Source: Glossina fuscipes
Taxonomy: Eukaryota > Arthropoda > Insecta > Diptera > Glossinidae
DNA: 64,000 bases
Direction: 5' to 3'
Assembly: GCF_014805625.2 (NCBI RefSeq)
Contig: NW_023998441.1
Location: 311,957 to 375,956, forward strand
Shown: positions 9,780 through 20,904 of the stretch, one piece after another
Numbering within the stretch: position 1 is the first letter of the stretch
Layout of the letters: every line of letters starts with the position of its first letter
Notes under the pieces: generated by a model
What the model saw: the letters and a program-made list of their open reading frames with translations, nothing else
Databases searched by the model: none
What the model was told of the DNA's origin: nothing
Translations under genes and position numbers: made by a program

Positions 9780-11207
9780 TTATCTGGATATTGGAATCAT
9801 CTCTTTTATAATATCAGAATTTGTGTTTATCCTTGATAAGGCGTCAGCGTTAGTGTTGCTTAAACCTTTTTTATAAATTATGTTGAAATCGTAGTCCGAT
9901 AATTGTATTCTTATTCTGGTTAGTTTTGAGGTGGCGTTTTTGTGGCAGAATAGTGATACTAATAGACTGTGATCAGTTATCACTGTGAATTTTTTGCCGC
10001 GTAAGTAGGGTCTGAAATGTGTTAATCGAAAGTGGATTGTGAGTAGTTATTTTTTTATAATTGGCTTGTTTTTTCATGTTTGTTTAGGGATTTGCTTGCA
10101 TATGCGATAGGTAAGTTTTGACCTATTTCTTTTTTAGATAGTACTGCTCCTAAGTCGTAATTTGGTGCTTCAGTTGTTAAAATGAAGGGTTTATCGAAAT
10201 TTGGATATTGTAATATGGGTGTAGACATTAGTTTGTTTTTGAGTTCCAGGAATGCCTGATTCTATTGGTTTGTCCATTCGAAGTCTTTACCTTTTTCAGG
10301 AGATCGTTTAGTGGATGTGCTATGTTAGCAAAGTCTTTTATAAAGTTTCTGTAATAGTTGCAGAATGCTACAAATCTTCTTACTTCGTCTTTATTTTTGG
10401 GTTGGGGGTAGCTTTTTATTGTTTCGTACTTAGCGGGATCTGGTTTTATGCCGTCGGGTGTTATTAGGTGTCTTAAATAGGTTACTTCTGGTTGTAGGAA
10501 GTTGCATTTGGATGGATTTAGTTTTAGGTTGTATTTCTTAAGTCGTTCGAGTATCTTCGTTAGGTTTCTGTTGTGATGCTCAAAGCTACATCCGCGTGTT
10601 ATTATGTCGTCTACGTATAAAAATGCTCCGATGTCTAGTCCTGATAAAGCTATGGTTAACATTCTTTCAAAAGTGTTGGACAAAATAGTTAGCCCGAATG
10701 GAAGTCTCGTGTATTGATAATGTCCGTTTGGTGACGAAAAGGCGGTTAAGGGTCGCGAGTTTTTGTTAACTTTAATTTGATGAAATGAGTTTGTCATGTC
10801 AAGGTGGAGAAATATTTTGCTCGTCCTAGTCTATCTAGGACGTCTTCTAATCTTGTAAGTGGGAATTTGTCGTTTACTATTTTCTCGTTTAGTGTTCTGT
10901 AGTCACCTGCTAGTCGCCATTTATGTCTGTCTGATTTTTTTTTGGGTACTAGTAAGAGTGGTGAGTTATAGGGGCTAACTGAGGGTTCTATAATGTTTTG
11001 TTGTAATAATCCTTTTACCTGAGTATGGATGGTGTCAGCTTGTGTGTGGGGTAACTTATAGTTTTTTACGTATACTGGTGTATTGTCGTTTGTTTCTATG
11101 GTTTGTGTGCAAAAATTATTTGCTGTGAGTGGTTCATTTTCTAGGTGGAATACTGTTTGCAATTTTTTGAAGATTTTTATGAGTTCTTGTTTTTGAGAGT
11201 TATTCAC
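9780..11207 (-). pseudogene. Reverse transcriptase and RNase H of the minus-strand gypsy element
   Basis: The frame from 11207 starts with a pre-RT linker, then reads SPYNSPLLLVPKKKS, GDYRTLNEKIVNDKFPL and a FSTLT segment where one base is lost (near 10797). The next frame resumes NSFHQI, carries LPFGLTI and the catalytic YVDD (near 10610), and continues through the connection with NYYRNFIKDF. In RNase H the usual first catalytic Asp (TDAS in the family) reads TEAP near 10175, a substitution of a key residue. ADALSRI near 9850 marks the RNase H end. The single-base loss alone would abolish the polyprotein. Confidence 0.88.
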
Positions 11208-11389
11208 GTTGTCTAATTTTATGGATTGTAATATTTTTTGGAGTCGTTGCTCATGATGTTGAGGGTGTATATTGGCGTTTTGTATAATTTCATAGGTGTT
11301 GAGTGATTCGGTGTTGATATGTAGATGTTTTGTGATTTCTTTCTCTAGTGTATTTAATATTTTAAAGTGTTTTCGTCCGTTTTATGGTA

Positions 11390-12587
11390 TTATAGATCCC
11401 TGTTGTCCTGGTTAGTGTAGGAGCTTTTGTTGTTGTGGTGGCGATTATATGAATTTTTCTTTGGGTAATTCATTCTCATTACCTGTGAATTTGTTTGGGC
11501 CGCGCTTTCATATTGTAGCGCAATATTAATTGCTTCGGAAAAGGTTTTTTGTTGGGCCGAAAAGATAGTGGGGTTAATGTAGTCGTCGAGACTGTTTTTG
11601 AATATGGTTAAGGCGCACGTATCCTTGATATTGGTAATGACGGATTTTTCTTCGTTGGTGGGATTGGGGCCTAGTTCTTTGATTTGAAGATAATTTAGAT
11701 CTGCTGTAGTATTATCGATCAGTCGAACTCTACCGTAGTCTACAAGTTATTGCTAAGTATACAATTTCCTACTAACCTAGTTAAGGTAGTGGAATTTTAG
11801 TAATAAGCAATTCATATATTAATAGTAAGCTATAACCTACTTTTAATTATACTATTCGCTTAAGTTAGCATTAATTTATTAGTTATATAAGACACCTGAG
11901 CATACCTCAGTAAAGTCAGAATATAAGTATAAACGTTAATAAAGACTTTAAATTAATAAAGACTCAACCGAACCTTTAAATATTGAGTGGTATCACTACA
12001 CTGCTATTATGTTTAATATTTTGTCCTTGAAACCTACGATAGTACCTTTTTGCGTTGTCTGGTTTAATATTGAATGTAATTGTGGTATTGTTTGGTTTGA
12101 TTTATATTTATTTTCAAGTTTGTCTTTTAATTCTTATAGTGTTGCTGAGATATCATTTGCAAGGGCGGTTTGGACATTTGAAGATAGTTTGCAGTAGACG
12201 GTGTATTCTATTAGTTGTTGCTTGGCTTCTTCTTCTAGGGTTCTGTATATAATTTCAACAACTTTTATGAAGCAGTTGATATCTTTATAATTGCCAGTGA
12301 AAATGGGTATGGATTTGGAGGCTGTTTCTAGGTTAAAATCTTGCTTGGATTACTAATAGTTCTTTTGCTGTTTTATATTTTTTCTTATATGTTTCTATTT
12401 TATTTAATAGGTTTGGTTGTTCTGGTTTTCTATTAGTTTCTACTATGGTACGGACTCTAGTTCTATAATTGTCTAATTCTTCTAGTTTGCTTTCAATAGT
12501 TTCTTTCTTATAAGTTTTACTTCTTAGCTTTTTAAGGTTAGAAATAATCCTACCTATGGACATATTGATTGCATCTATGATTTCCAT
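11390..12587 (-). pseudogene. Gag of the minus-strand gypsy element, split by a solo LTR
   Basis: Gag forms the particle core. A Met at 12587 opens a coiled-coil-like N-terminus (KLEELDNYRTRVRTI). After a frameshift near 12335 a capsid-like stretch with SIPIFTGNYKDINCF and a long helical segment is readable down to about 12005. There the solo LTR interrupts it, and the capsid C-terminus resumes below 11701 (LTIFKNSLDDYI, then EAINIALQYE). The tail is basic and Asn-rich, without zinc knuckles, as in 17.6/297-type gags. Confidence 0.75.
11706..12000 (+). mobile_element. Solo LTR, family 1, copy A, TSD CTGC
   Basis: It starts TGTAGTATTATCGAT and ends TATCACTACA, giving TGTAGT/ACTACA inverted ends. 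The 4-base duplication CTGC is present at 11702-11705 and 12001-12004. A TATATAAG promoter word (near 11893) and AATAAAG signals (near 11940-11960) set the plus orientation. The 4-base duplication fits a Ty3/gypsy element. It lies inside the gag of the older gypsy copy, and the reading frame either side of it is colinear. The body was lost by LTR-LTR recombination. Copy B is at 33989. Confidence 0.93.
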
Positions 12588-12599
12588 TAAGATTTATAT

Positions 12600-12831
12600 G
12601 TTTCAATTTTCAATACTTCTCATTTATTTTTCAATATTCTTTCTTCATATATATTTCTCTATTTAATCTTCTTAACCTTGATATTTGCTATATATATTTT
12701 TAAGTTTTCGATACTCTTTATTTATTCATATATATATATATATATATATATTTCATTTTAATATTATTTATATATATTCAATTTTCTTAATTTTAACATA
12801 TCTTTTTGTCTTCAATTTTGGGTGGTTTGAA
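12600..12831. repeat. AT-rich spacer with a (TA)n microsatellite
   Basis: Upstream of the gypsy gag, the sequence is over 80 percent A+T and includes an uninterrupted TA dinucleotide run at about 12728-12752. No LTR boundary or primer-binding site is recognisable, so the 5' LTR is probably lost. Confidence 0.6.
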
Positions 12832-12965
12832 TACAAGCAATAGTCTTATCTTACCAAAATGCTTAGTCAATCTTGTTTAACACAAGCAATAGTCTTATCT
12901 TACCAAAATGCTTAGTCAATCTTGCTTAACATAAGCAATAGTCTTATCTTACCAAAATGCAAGAT
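12832..12965 (+). repeat. Scrambled 5' junction of an I-like copy
   Basis: A unit of about 49 bases is repeated nearly three times. Each unit joins a sense piece of ORF2 (CTTATCTTACCAAAATGC, as at 58373) to the inverted form of the next piece (TAGTCAATCTTGCTTAACA, the reverse complement of 58390-58409). Only after the last unit does normal sense sequence resume (AAGATTGATTATGCTTTGAT). This pattern suggests template switching or twin-priming during insertion, or later repair. Confidence 0.85.
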
Positions 12966-14200
12966 TGATTATGCTTTGATAATTTATGACAATAGCTGCA
13001 AATCTAATATCAACATCCGTCAACCGCCGTCAGAGCAAGTTATTATGTTTTTCGGACGACGCCCATAAATAATATTATAATTGAAACTGGTCTCCCAACT
13101 TTAGAAAATAGACTTTATGAGTTAAAAGCTAAAATAGTTCCCAAGCTTCTTAATTCAAACATATATATTCTCGGTGATGACGTTAGACAGATTATTATGA
13201 TGAAAGTCACCATCTGCAATTGACTATTGTTTGTACGTTGCAAAGGAATTGAACATTCCCTTAAAAATTTTCCGCTCTTGTGGTGTTAAACCTCCATGGA
13301 TTTTGAAAGACTGCTTTTTTGACATCTCGCTGTCTATGCACAAGAAAGAAGATACTCCAAATTACATCTTTAGGAATCTAATAGCTGGAAAATCCCAAGT
13401 ATTGGAGAATAACGGTTGGAATCTTTTATACACAGACGGCTCAAAATTTTTGACCTGCCTCCTGCTTGTGCCGTGATAGATGCTATAGGATAGGTTCTTC
13501 TCAATCACATATTTCACGACAGTGCTTCAACTTTTCCAGTTTCCCATAACCTTTCCCATAAAAACAACTTAAAACCGTCTTTGTTACCGACAGTTTGTGT
13601 GTATTACAAGAACCCTTCGACTTCAAGATGGAGCACCATCAACAAATTAAGGAATATAATTACTACACCCGACGGAAAAATTAAAATGTTATGGGTACCA
13701 AGTCACATCGGCTTATTGGGAAACGAGCAGGCTGATCGAGCGGCAAAGTATGCTGCTTCTGCTCCTCTAATTATGGATGATGTCATGGATAAGTTGGATC
13801 TTCAAAGATACATTGCAAGAAAAGTTAACCTTTTCGAGAATTCGCCTTGGTCATACAATTGTAACTCACCAATGGATCCTAAAGAAGTCTTCCTCCCCAA
13901 ACTGCACTTGTGGACAAAATCTTACTATAAAGCACATTCTCTGCGACTGCCTTAACTTTTCCATGGCTAGAAGTACTGGATTTGGAACGATTAACCCTTG
14001 GGACATTCTACAATCAGCTTCAGAACAGAATATCAGTTAGATATATTACTTTATTAATACTATTAAGCTCATTATCTAATGTACATTTATTTAATTTAGA
14101 GCCGATAGTCTGTGTTGCTAGTGGTTGATGTCTTTTTCTTTAGTCTAAAAATTTATTTTTTTAGTCTAAAATTATTATAATAATAATAATAATAAAAATG
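12832..14200 (+). mobile_element. 5'-truncated I-like copy (RNase H and 3' end)
   Basis: From 12960 the sequence aligns with 58400-59804 of the complete element. It covers the region after the RT, the RNase H domain (LLYTDGSK near 13425, WVPSHIGLLGNEQADRAA near 13690-13750) and the 3' UTR with GAGCCGATAG and a (TAA)n tail at 14179-14197. A deletion near 13829 fuses the RNase H end directly to the C-terminal region and skips about 110 bases present in the complete copy. Frameshifts at 13200, 13455 and 13560 break the frame. This copy shares many bases with the complete copy, so it is moderately young. Confidence 0.92.
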
Positions 14201-14825
14201 CTTTGAATAATCTCTTTTTTTGTCAGTCAGCTGTTGTCTTCCGAGCGAACATTACATCTGCTACTATTGTAGTCACCCTAGTGCTGTAGAAAGTTTTCGG
14301 TGCAAATACATCTTCTTCAATGACCTCTGAAGCTTTTTGAACTTTAAAATCAATCAAGTCAATCCATTTGGTAATAGACACACTTGTGTTATTAGCGTTG
14401 ACAGCCCCGAAAGTACTATGAAAATTTGATTTCGAACTGGCAGGATTTATCAACTCCGTCCTCTCATAGACCGTTGTAATGGTGTTCTTTTTTTTGCGAT
14501 TTATTGCAATAAATTTTAGTATTAAATTGGATGAGATAATCACAAGTAATTGGAACTGATTTTCAAGTTGTTTAAATATCTGTGACATCAACTAAGATTT
14601 CAGTAAACAAGCGGATATCGAATTTCACGACTGTACTATTAAACCGAAATATAAAAGCAACGTAAAATATGTGCATGCAATTTCCAATTGAAAATTTTGA
14701 CTTTTTGTTATATTATCTAAATATGTAAATTATAAATGAAGTAACTTACGGAACTTGCTAAAAGAACCTAAGGAAAACAGAAAACGGGAGTACCATTGGA
14801 ACTGCACGCTGACATGAATCCAAGA
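14201..14825 (-). other. Unassigned; 122-codon minus-strand frame
   Basis: An open frame at 14591-14223 starts with Met-Met, has a hydrophobic N-terminal stretch (LLVIISSNLILKFIAI) and then a polar body. I do not recognise it. It is flanked on both sides by I-like 3' tails in opposite orientation, so it may be ancestral sequence between insertions. Nothing else is seen here. Confidence 0.25.
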
Positions 14826-14930
14826 AATATTATTATTATTATTATTAATTTCGTCAGAGAAATAAATTCTAAGACTAAACTCTTAAAAGCACTAGCATCT
14901 AGTGCTATCGGCTTCGGTTACTCATGCGGA
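14826..14930 (-). mobile_element. I-like 3' tail, second subfamily
   Basis: Reading leftward from 14930: GAAGCCGATAGCACTAGATG, the motif TTTAGTCTTAGAATTTATT, and the terminal (TAA)n run at 14829-14847. It differs from the tails at 2515 and 59705 in the central part (TTTCTCTGACGAAATT before the run), a feature shared with the tail at 53165-53235. No coding part is left. Confidence 0.8.
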
Positions 14931-16130
14931 TCGCAATCCTAGTTTTTTTTATATTCTATAGTATATAATATTTCGATTATTCATATTTGATATATTTTTC
15001 AGAGTCTTTTCGTTGACTAGAATAATCCTATAATAATAATTCTATCCTATAGCAACTAATGCGTTTTGTAATTGCATTCGTAATAATATATTTCATGAGG
15101 ATTGTACAGAATAATTTTCAGTATTTCACCGTTAGTTGCCAAACAAACTGCGTGCAATAACAATAATTGATATATTTGCGCATCTATTACATATTCTCCA
15201 TTCTATATACAATATATCACACATAAATGCATTCGTAATTAGCTTTATCCAAAAAAAGAAGCGGAAAGAGTCTAAAAAACCAATGGCGAATATAATATAA
15301 AAATATGGCACGCATGCGTGTTGTTGTAATGCCGCCAATATGAATAACACAGGTATACAGTAAATATACGTTATTCGGCAGATTTGTACAGAGGCTAGAA
15401 ATTGCTAATTTATTTCAAAAGAATTGTAGATCTCTAATCAACGTTTGCATTTTGTTGACTTCATTCGTTCAAAAATTCATTTACTATTTAAGTAATCAAT
15501 TAATTCGTTCACTTGCGCAAGCTATCATTCCCCCAACTCATTCTCAAGATTCTCGTATAAGATTTGATGCCAATAATTTCAAAGAGTTAAACACATATAA
15601 CAATTGCTAGGAAGCAAAGAGACACCGAATCTACCAGTGCTTCCCATTCCAACATGTGAATATCATGCTTGGTTGACATCAGGTTATGTTGCAGTGCTCC
15701 TTGGCCTTTTTTCCATTTTCCACACAAACCTGCGTGCAATAACAATAATTGATATATTTGCGCGTCTACTACATATGCGCTATATCGCACATTCATGCAT
15801 TCATACTAACAACTAAGGAGACACCAAAGAGATTTCAAGATTTTAATACAATAAATTTTTTTTTTTATTTTACAATTTTTGGGCTCTTTTCTTTTTGTTT
15901 TATTAAAAATTACTTTAATTTTTTATATGATTTTCGTAAATTCTCTGCAAAAACTTATTAAACACTTATCAAAACTTATTAAATGCTATAATAAACAATT
16001 TTTTTTCTAAAGTGTTTTAATACACTAAATTTTTAAATATAATTTTATAATTTTTTGGGGGTTTTCTTACTTGAGTTTTATGTAAATGGTTCACAAACTT
16101 CTTCTTATAATTTCCTACCTTTTTGATTAC
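14931..16130. repeat. AT-rich region with a ~100-base direct repeat pair
   Basis: 15137-15240 and 15717-15812 are direct copies sharing ACTGCGTGCAATAACAATAA or its variant, TTGATATATTTGCGC, and CATTC words near their ends. Roughly 580 bases separate their starts. They could be remnants of a pair of terminal repeats. No coding sequence is recognisable between them or in the rest of this span. Confidence 0.55.
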
Positions 16131-16554
16131 TTTTTTTAATTTTTTTTTTCGCAATCTCCCACTTTGTGAAACTTCATCTGGCACTTGTGAAATGGTCTTA
16201 ATTTTTCGCTAAAAGCCATAAGATGGTTTTTTCCTTTACATCGTTTATAAAAAAAAGCACCATGTGTTGAGAAAGGAGAGCAGCTTTGAATAAATTCTTT
16301 ATGTTGAAATGGTGAAAAAAAAACACAGCAATTCTTTATCTTTGTCGCTTTTCTGCTTGTTAAGGAAATCGCTTCAGCGGAATGCAATACTTCCATAGGC
16401 CAAATGGTACTTGTAACGGCCGCGAACAAACTTCGGGTAGGGTGTCTGTCGGTCTATATCAACCGCAAGTAGCGGAATAACGGCATGCCGTTAGACAAAA
16501 TCATGCGATTTTGTGCTACTGCTTATAAATCACGTGATCTTGAGGGATATGTTT
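16131..16554. other. Unassigned; 97-codon minus-strand frame
   Basis: The frame at 16429-16136 is cysteine-, lysine- and phenylalanine-rich and not recognised; low-complexity T/A runs probably keep it open. A palindromic word CGGCATGCCG lies at 16482-16491, immediately before the minisatellite. Confidence 0.3.
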
Positions 16555-16805
16555 GTTTTATTCTTTTCTGTTTTCCTTGTTTACAAGTATAGGCAGATTC
16601 GTATGATTTTGCGGTACTCCCTTTTTTTCCTTTTGCTCTTGCAAGCATAGGCAAGAAATCGTATGATTTTGCGGTATTTTTGCTTGCTTTTGCAAGTACA
16701 GGCAGAATCGTATGATTTTGTGGTACTTCTTTTTTCCTTTGCTTTTGCAAGCATAGGCAAAAATCGTATGATTTTGGGGGATCTTTGCTTGCTTTTGTGA
16801 GAGTA
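16555..16805. repeat. Minisatellite, about four to five units of 60-67 bases
   Basis: Each unit contains TCGTATGATTTTGCGGTA, a T/C-rich run, then GCTTTTGCAAGCATAGGCA with small changes. Units begin near 16597, 16658, 16708 and 16764, with a partial unit before them. All three frames of the minus strand stay open through it, giving spurious repetitive proteins. Confidence 0.85.
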
Positions 16806-17929
16806 GCCGCAAGCCGCTATAGCGAGAGCAACAGGAAGAAGAAGAGGGAAATTGAGTAAGAACGAGAAGTTTGTTTGCTTTTTAATTTGACGATAGCGGG
16901 GAGAACAACTTGGGATCTGCTGGAGTGCGGACGTGTCCGCGAGCTGTGTCTTCAGTTTTATTAAATAAAAAAAAAAAAAAAGGTTAAACGTTTTTGTGAA
17001 CCCAAAGAAAAAAAACGCCACTTTAAAGAAGAAATATCCTAAATTTACATTGAGTGATATTTGACAGAAAAATTCATCCAAATTCTGGATCGGTTAATAG
17101 CAATAAAAGTTGTGGACTTGTCACCGTTTGATAATTAATTCAATGATGAATATCAAAAAAAAAAAGGAGAAACAGAAAGAAAGAATCTAAAGTTAAACAT
17201 GAAGCAAAAAGTTTTTCTACCAAGTGAATAAGGTAGAAAATTGTTGATAAAATAGGGCATTTATGAACAAATGGCCGTGTTTTTTTTTGTGGTTAATTTT
17301 CTGAAATTCTTACCAAAATGAAAGTTCAACGGCAAACATTAAGAGTCGAAAAGAAAAGTTGAAAAAAATGTCGCATCAATTAGCTGCGAAAGATTGACAA
17401 AAAAAAGGGAGATTTCACGTTGTACAAAATCTCAAGAAACTCCCAGGCGTCAATGAGACAGTTTGTCATTTGAAGAAAAAATACCTTTTCATATAAAAAG
17501 ACTGCTAAAGCAAAAAAAAGGTCGTGCATAAATTTCCTAAACATCATTAGTACATAAATATCTTAAACATATTACTGCTAAAATGTCTTAACCATTATTA
17601 TTGGAAACTTGGAGTATTTTTGTTGGTTGACATTATTACGTGTTAAGAGGAAAAAGAGAATAGAAATAAAGAAAAAAAAAAGAAAAAAAAAGGAGCAAAA
17701 ACAAATCTATGTGTTTACTTCAATCCGCATGGATTGGAAGGAAAAAAAAAACTACTTTTCCAGTTTGTTAACTTGTGAACCACGTACCCACCCGTGCACC
17801 CACACACGCAACAATGGAAGCTAAAGTTTAATCCAGGTGAAGAAGTTTCGTAGAAGGAGGGGAAATTGCCGAAGGAGACAGCCACAACATCGCGATTGGA
17901 TTATATTGTAAGTAGTTTTAGTTTGTTTA
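16806..17929. other. Purine-rich unassigned sequence
   Basis: There are several A-runs (16969-16981, 17155-17165, 17670-17690) and many AAAGAAA-like words. No coding frame of weight is present. A GTAAGT word near 17910 and a TTTTGCAG near 18232 could bound an intron of about 330 bases in an untranslated leader, but no exon on either side is recognised. Confidence 0.35.
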
Positions 17930-18110
17930 CTTCCTTTTTTTTTGTTTTTGTGTCCCCGATGCGTGGCTAAGCGTTACAGCTGCCACCGCTGTAGCTGGGA
18001 GAAAAAAGGGGTGTGCATATGTAGGGCAGACGCCAGACGGTTACAGACTGACTTACGATGGACAGACGGACGGTAGACAACCGACGGGACCTTTTCGTTT
18101 TTTTTATTCT
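17930..18110 (+). repeat. Possible dispersed repeat, partner at 25760-25960
   Basis: The two segments share, in the same order, a T-run followed by GTT, a CGATGxGTGGCTAA word, GCTGCC-C-GTAGC-GGGA, a GCATATG or GCGCATG word, and CAGACxGA/CAGACGGAC words. Gaps between matches are uneven. I take them as two old copies of one non-coding unit, possibly a gypsy leader or LTR. Confidence 0.35.
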
Positions 18111-18920
18111 TTGTCAGGAAAATATATATACTCTACCGGCAACAAAAGTAGCTAGTACTGTGACATACTTTTATACAAAATAAAATAATCGCAATAAATA
18201 TGTATAAAATTAAATAATCGCAATATTTTTCTTTTGCAGGTATCAGCAAACCGGCGCATCAGCGATCCTTATGTATTTACATGTATTATTTGTATGCATT
18301 TATATTACGTATAAAGGGAGCTTGTATTTATTTATTATTATGTATATGTACACATATATATATGTACACATAGTATACTTTTAGCTTAAGTTTATAATGG
18401 TACAGGTCTAAAGGAAGGTGCCATCCTAAACAATTGACAATGCCCTATTATGGTACCTCAAGGATGGTGTGGAAAACCGTGCTTAATAATGTTTAATAAT
18501 GCTTAATTTTGACATGTTTAAAAATATCTTAATGATGTTCAATAATGTTTAATAATTTTTAATGATGTTTAACTCTGCTTAATTTTAACAAGTTTAACAA
18601 TGTTTAATGATGTTTAATAATGTTTAGTGATTAAAATAAAGAAACCATATATGAAGGTTACTAAAATGTGTTAACATATGAAAAGTCTATTGTCAAAAGC
18701 CAATTTCATACAATATAATACTTATGTCATCAATTACTTATTGCATCAATTATGGTCGACTATTAAAATGCATTTGGTTTTTTTAACAGACTCTGCACGC
18801 TTTCATTTTTTTGTCGACTGTTATTTTTTTTTTTTACTATAAATAAATATAATATATTTATAACACTATACAAACAAATAAATATATAATATAAAGTAAT
18901 ATATAATATAAATATAATAT
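18111..18920. repeat. AT-rich sequence with a degenerate TTTAATAATG array
   Basis: From 18480 to 18640 the word GTTTAATAATG and close variants (GCTTAATTTTG, GTTTAATGATG) recurs more than ten times with irregular spacing. Around 18335-18375 lies a palindrome of ATGTACACAT words separated by a TA run. The remainder is AT-rich with no coding signal. Confidence 0.6.
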
Positions 18921-19264
18921 TGTTACGAAGTTCGCTTGATTTGTTTAAGGATAGGACTATTTACATTTTACTTTGGCAACATTCTCGACTTCTCAACTTC
19001 AATTTTCTTTTTCAACACAAATGTTCTTGTTCGACTAACTCTGTCTTCCCAAAATATTTTCTTTATATCCATTTTTGCAAGCATATTACTATTACCATGG
19101 CTTCATTTTTAATCCGTTTACTTGCTTTTCCGCTAATTTTTTTCGTCGACCGGCACCTGCACGACGCGTAACAAGTGTACACTTGGTTTTCCCTTGTCTA
19201 GGGAATTTATTTTGCGGGAAAATTAATTAGTTGGAATGAACTGGATTTGGGATTTCCAATAGCA
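18921..19264 (+). mobile_element. LTR-like unit, family 2, copy A
   Basis: It begins TGTTACGAAG and ends near CCAATAGCA; the four bases on either side read ATAT. It is homologous over most of its length to 37328-37755, with shared blocks CTCTCGACTTCTCAAC-like, TTCTTGTTCGACTAACTCTG, GCTTTTCCGCTAAT and GGGAAAATTAATTAGT. TGTTAC starts are common in insect gypsy-class LTRs. ATAT is weak as a duplication because the neighbourhood is TA-rich. Confidence 0.6.
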
Positions 19265-20269
19265 ATATGTAATATGATATAGACATCCATAAGGTAGACA
19301 AATATGTAAATATATCGACGGTGTGCACCATGGCAGTATGTTGGGCGGTGTGATGTTTGTTGATGATAATATGTGTAATCAAACAATTTACTGATTACTA
19401 ATTTTCTTGCAAACGATGACCACAAACTTACCAACATACCTACACCAAATGTTATTTGGGATGAGCGGTGTATTGGGCGCCATGTTTTTTTTTCGTACGC
19501 TGAAATAAAATAAAAATAAATTAATATATAATAATTATAGAAATATCTTTATTTATAAGATACCTTCGCTTTAATTATTCGTATATATACCTTGTTGTTA
19601 GGCGGTATGTTTTTTTCGTACGCTAAAATAAATAAATAAACATATGATATAAAATAATATATAATATAAATAAATATATGGCACGTTGTAATTTAAATTA
19701 AGTTACCTTTTTATCGAAGGGTTCTTCGAAATTTTTGCTTGTGCGAAGAATAAATAGAATGTAGCCAAATAAATTTATGCGGTGGCTGCTACTGTCGGTG
19801 GAAGAACCCGCTTTGGTCCATTCTTTTTTTCGGACGTCAAGGGGTAGCTGCTGAGTAGCATGTTGAATGCAGTCAACAGACTTCGTACTCTGAAGACAAA
19901 GACGGTTTGATGTTCCTTGGTCTTCTTAGCGCTCCTGTTGCTGTGTCCGCATTCAAGAAGTCTGTCCTTCGTTCGACTGTTTTGTTTGCATACACTTCGG
20001 CGAAGTGTGTGTGTACTATTGCTTAGGTTTAAGTGTGTGTCTTTTATTCGCACTATTTATTTTAAGTCAACACGTTTCATTCTTTTTATTTTCACATTCA
20101 TGCTTGGTTGTATATGCACTTATTAACGTAGCGTTGTTCGATTTGTTCATGCACTTGCATTTGCACAGTCATGTTTTTATGTTTATCTGTTTCTGTATAA
20201 CTGACCATAGACAACAATACCGCTGATTACGTAATCCAGACCTTGAAGTGTGTCGTCGCTGTTTATATT
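19265..20269. other. Unassigned, short local repeats
   Basis: Two copies of GGCG(C/G)(C/T)ATGTTTTTT followed by CGTACGCT and an AATAAA-rich run lie near 19475-19530 and 19600-19660. GC-richer sequence at 19770-20030 may be an untranslated leader or old LTR. Open frames here on both strands are short and unrecognised. Confidence 0.35.
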
Positions 20270-20904
20270 AATTCGCTTATGTCCAGTTCAAGTGCTGGAA
20301 GAAACAAAAGTAGACAAGTTGGTATGACCAGACGCAACACTTTGGTCGAGTCATACCAATAAGTTAAGTACCCTACTATCATTCACCTTGATAAACTAAG
20401 TGTTGCTGTTATTCACCTTGGGCGCACATCCACACCGTACTCCGGTGCAGCGGAATACAAAATTCATAACTTTTATAAAATTGTTACCGATATATATAGT
20501 GTGTAAAGAAAATAAGCTTCATAAACTAGTTAGAGATATATATAGTGTGTAAGGAAAATAAACTGTATCATTTAACTTGATTTGTGTTATACGGAACAAC
20601 AGAGTAACATACCTTTCCAGACAGCTCTCTTTCTATAAGTCTCACTTCGGGAAGGTGTTCTTTCTTTTATTTCACCAGGGAGACAGGGTTAAAGTCGCAC
20701 TATTTCGGGTTACCTTAATTGAAGCCTAGCATCGGCACAAACAACGCCTTGCATACGGCAGACGAGTCGCTAGCGACACGGTTCGATCGCGAGTTTCGAC
20801 GTTTTCAGTTCGGAAAAAGCAACGCTATTGAAGAGTGTTGTACCCGCAGCAGTGCAGGAGCAATTTTCAACAGCCTTGGCAGGAAATTAGACGCCTAGTT
20901 TAAA

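Larger units (their letters stand above)
8340..12600 (-). mobile_element. Ty3/gypsy LTR retrotransposon body, decayed
   Basis: A colinear minus-strand order of gag (12587 to 11390), RT (11207 to 10228), RNase H (about 10230 to 9780) and integrase (about 9360 to 8380) defines a Ty3/gypsy-class element. No flanking LTRs or env are identifiable: the right side ends in AT-rich sequence and an I-like copy, the left in unassigned AT-rich DNA. A foreign solo LTR at 11706-12000 splits gag. Frameshifts and stops occur throughout. Confidence 0.9.

Noticed and set aside
9494..9811. 105-codon plus-strand hydrophobic frame
   Set aside because: It lies antisense to the RNase H-integrase linker of the minus-strand gypsy element and reflects its A-rich codons.
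12009..12252. Two plus-strand frames of 62 and 65 codons
   Set aside because: Antisense to the gypsy gag, which reads sensibly on the minus strand.
16523..17081. Three long overlapping minus-strand frames of 75-166 codons
   Set aside because: They are translations of the minisatellite and T-runs in all frames; no non-repetitive conserved part.
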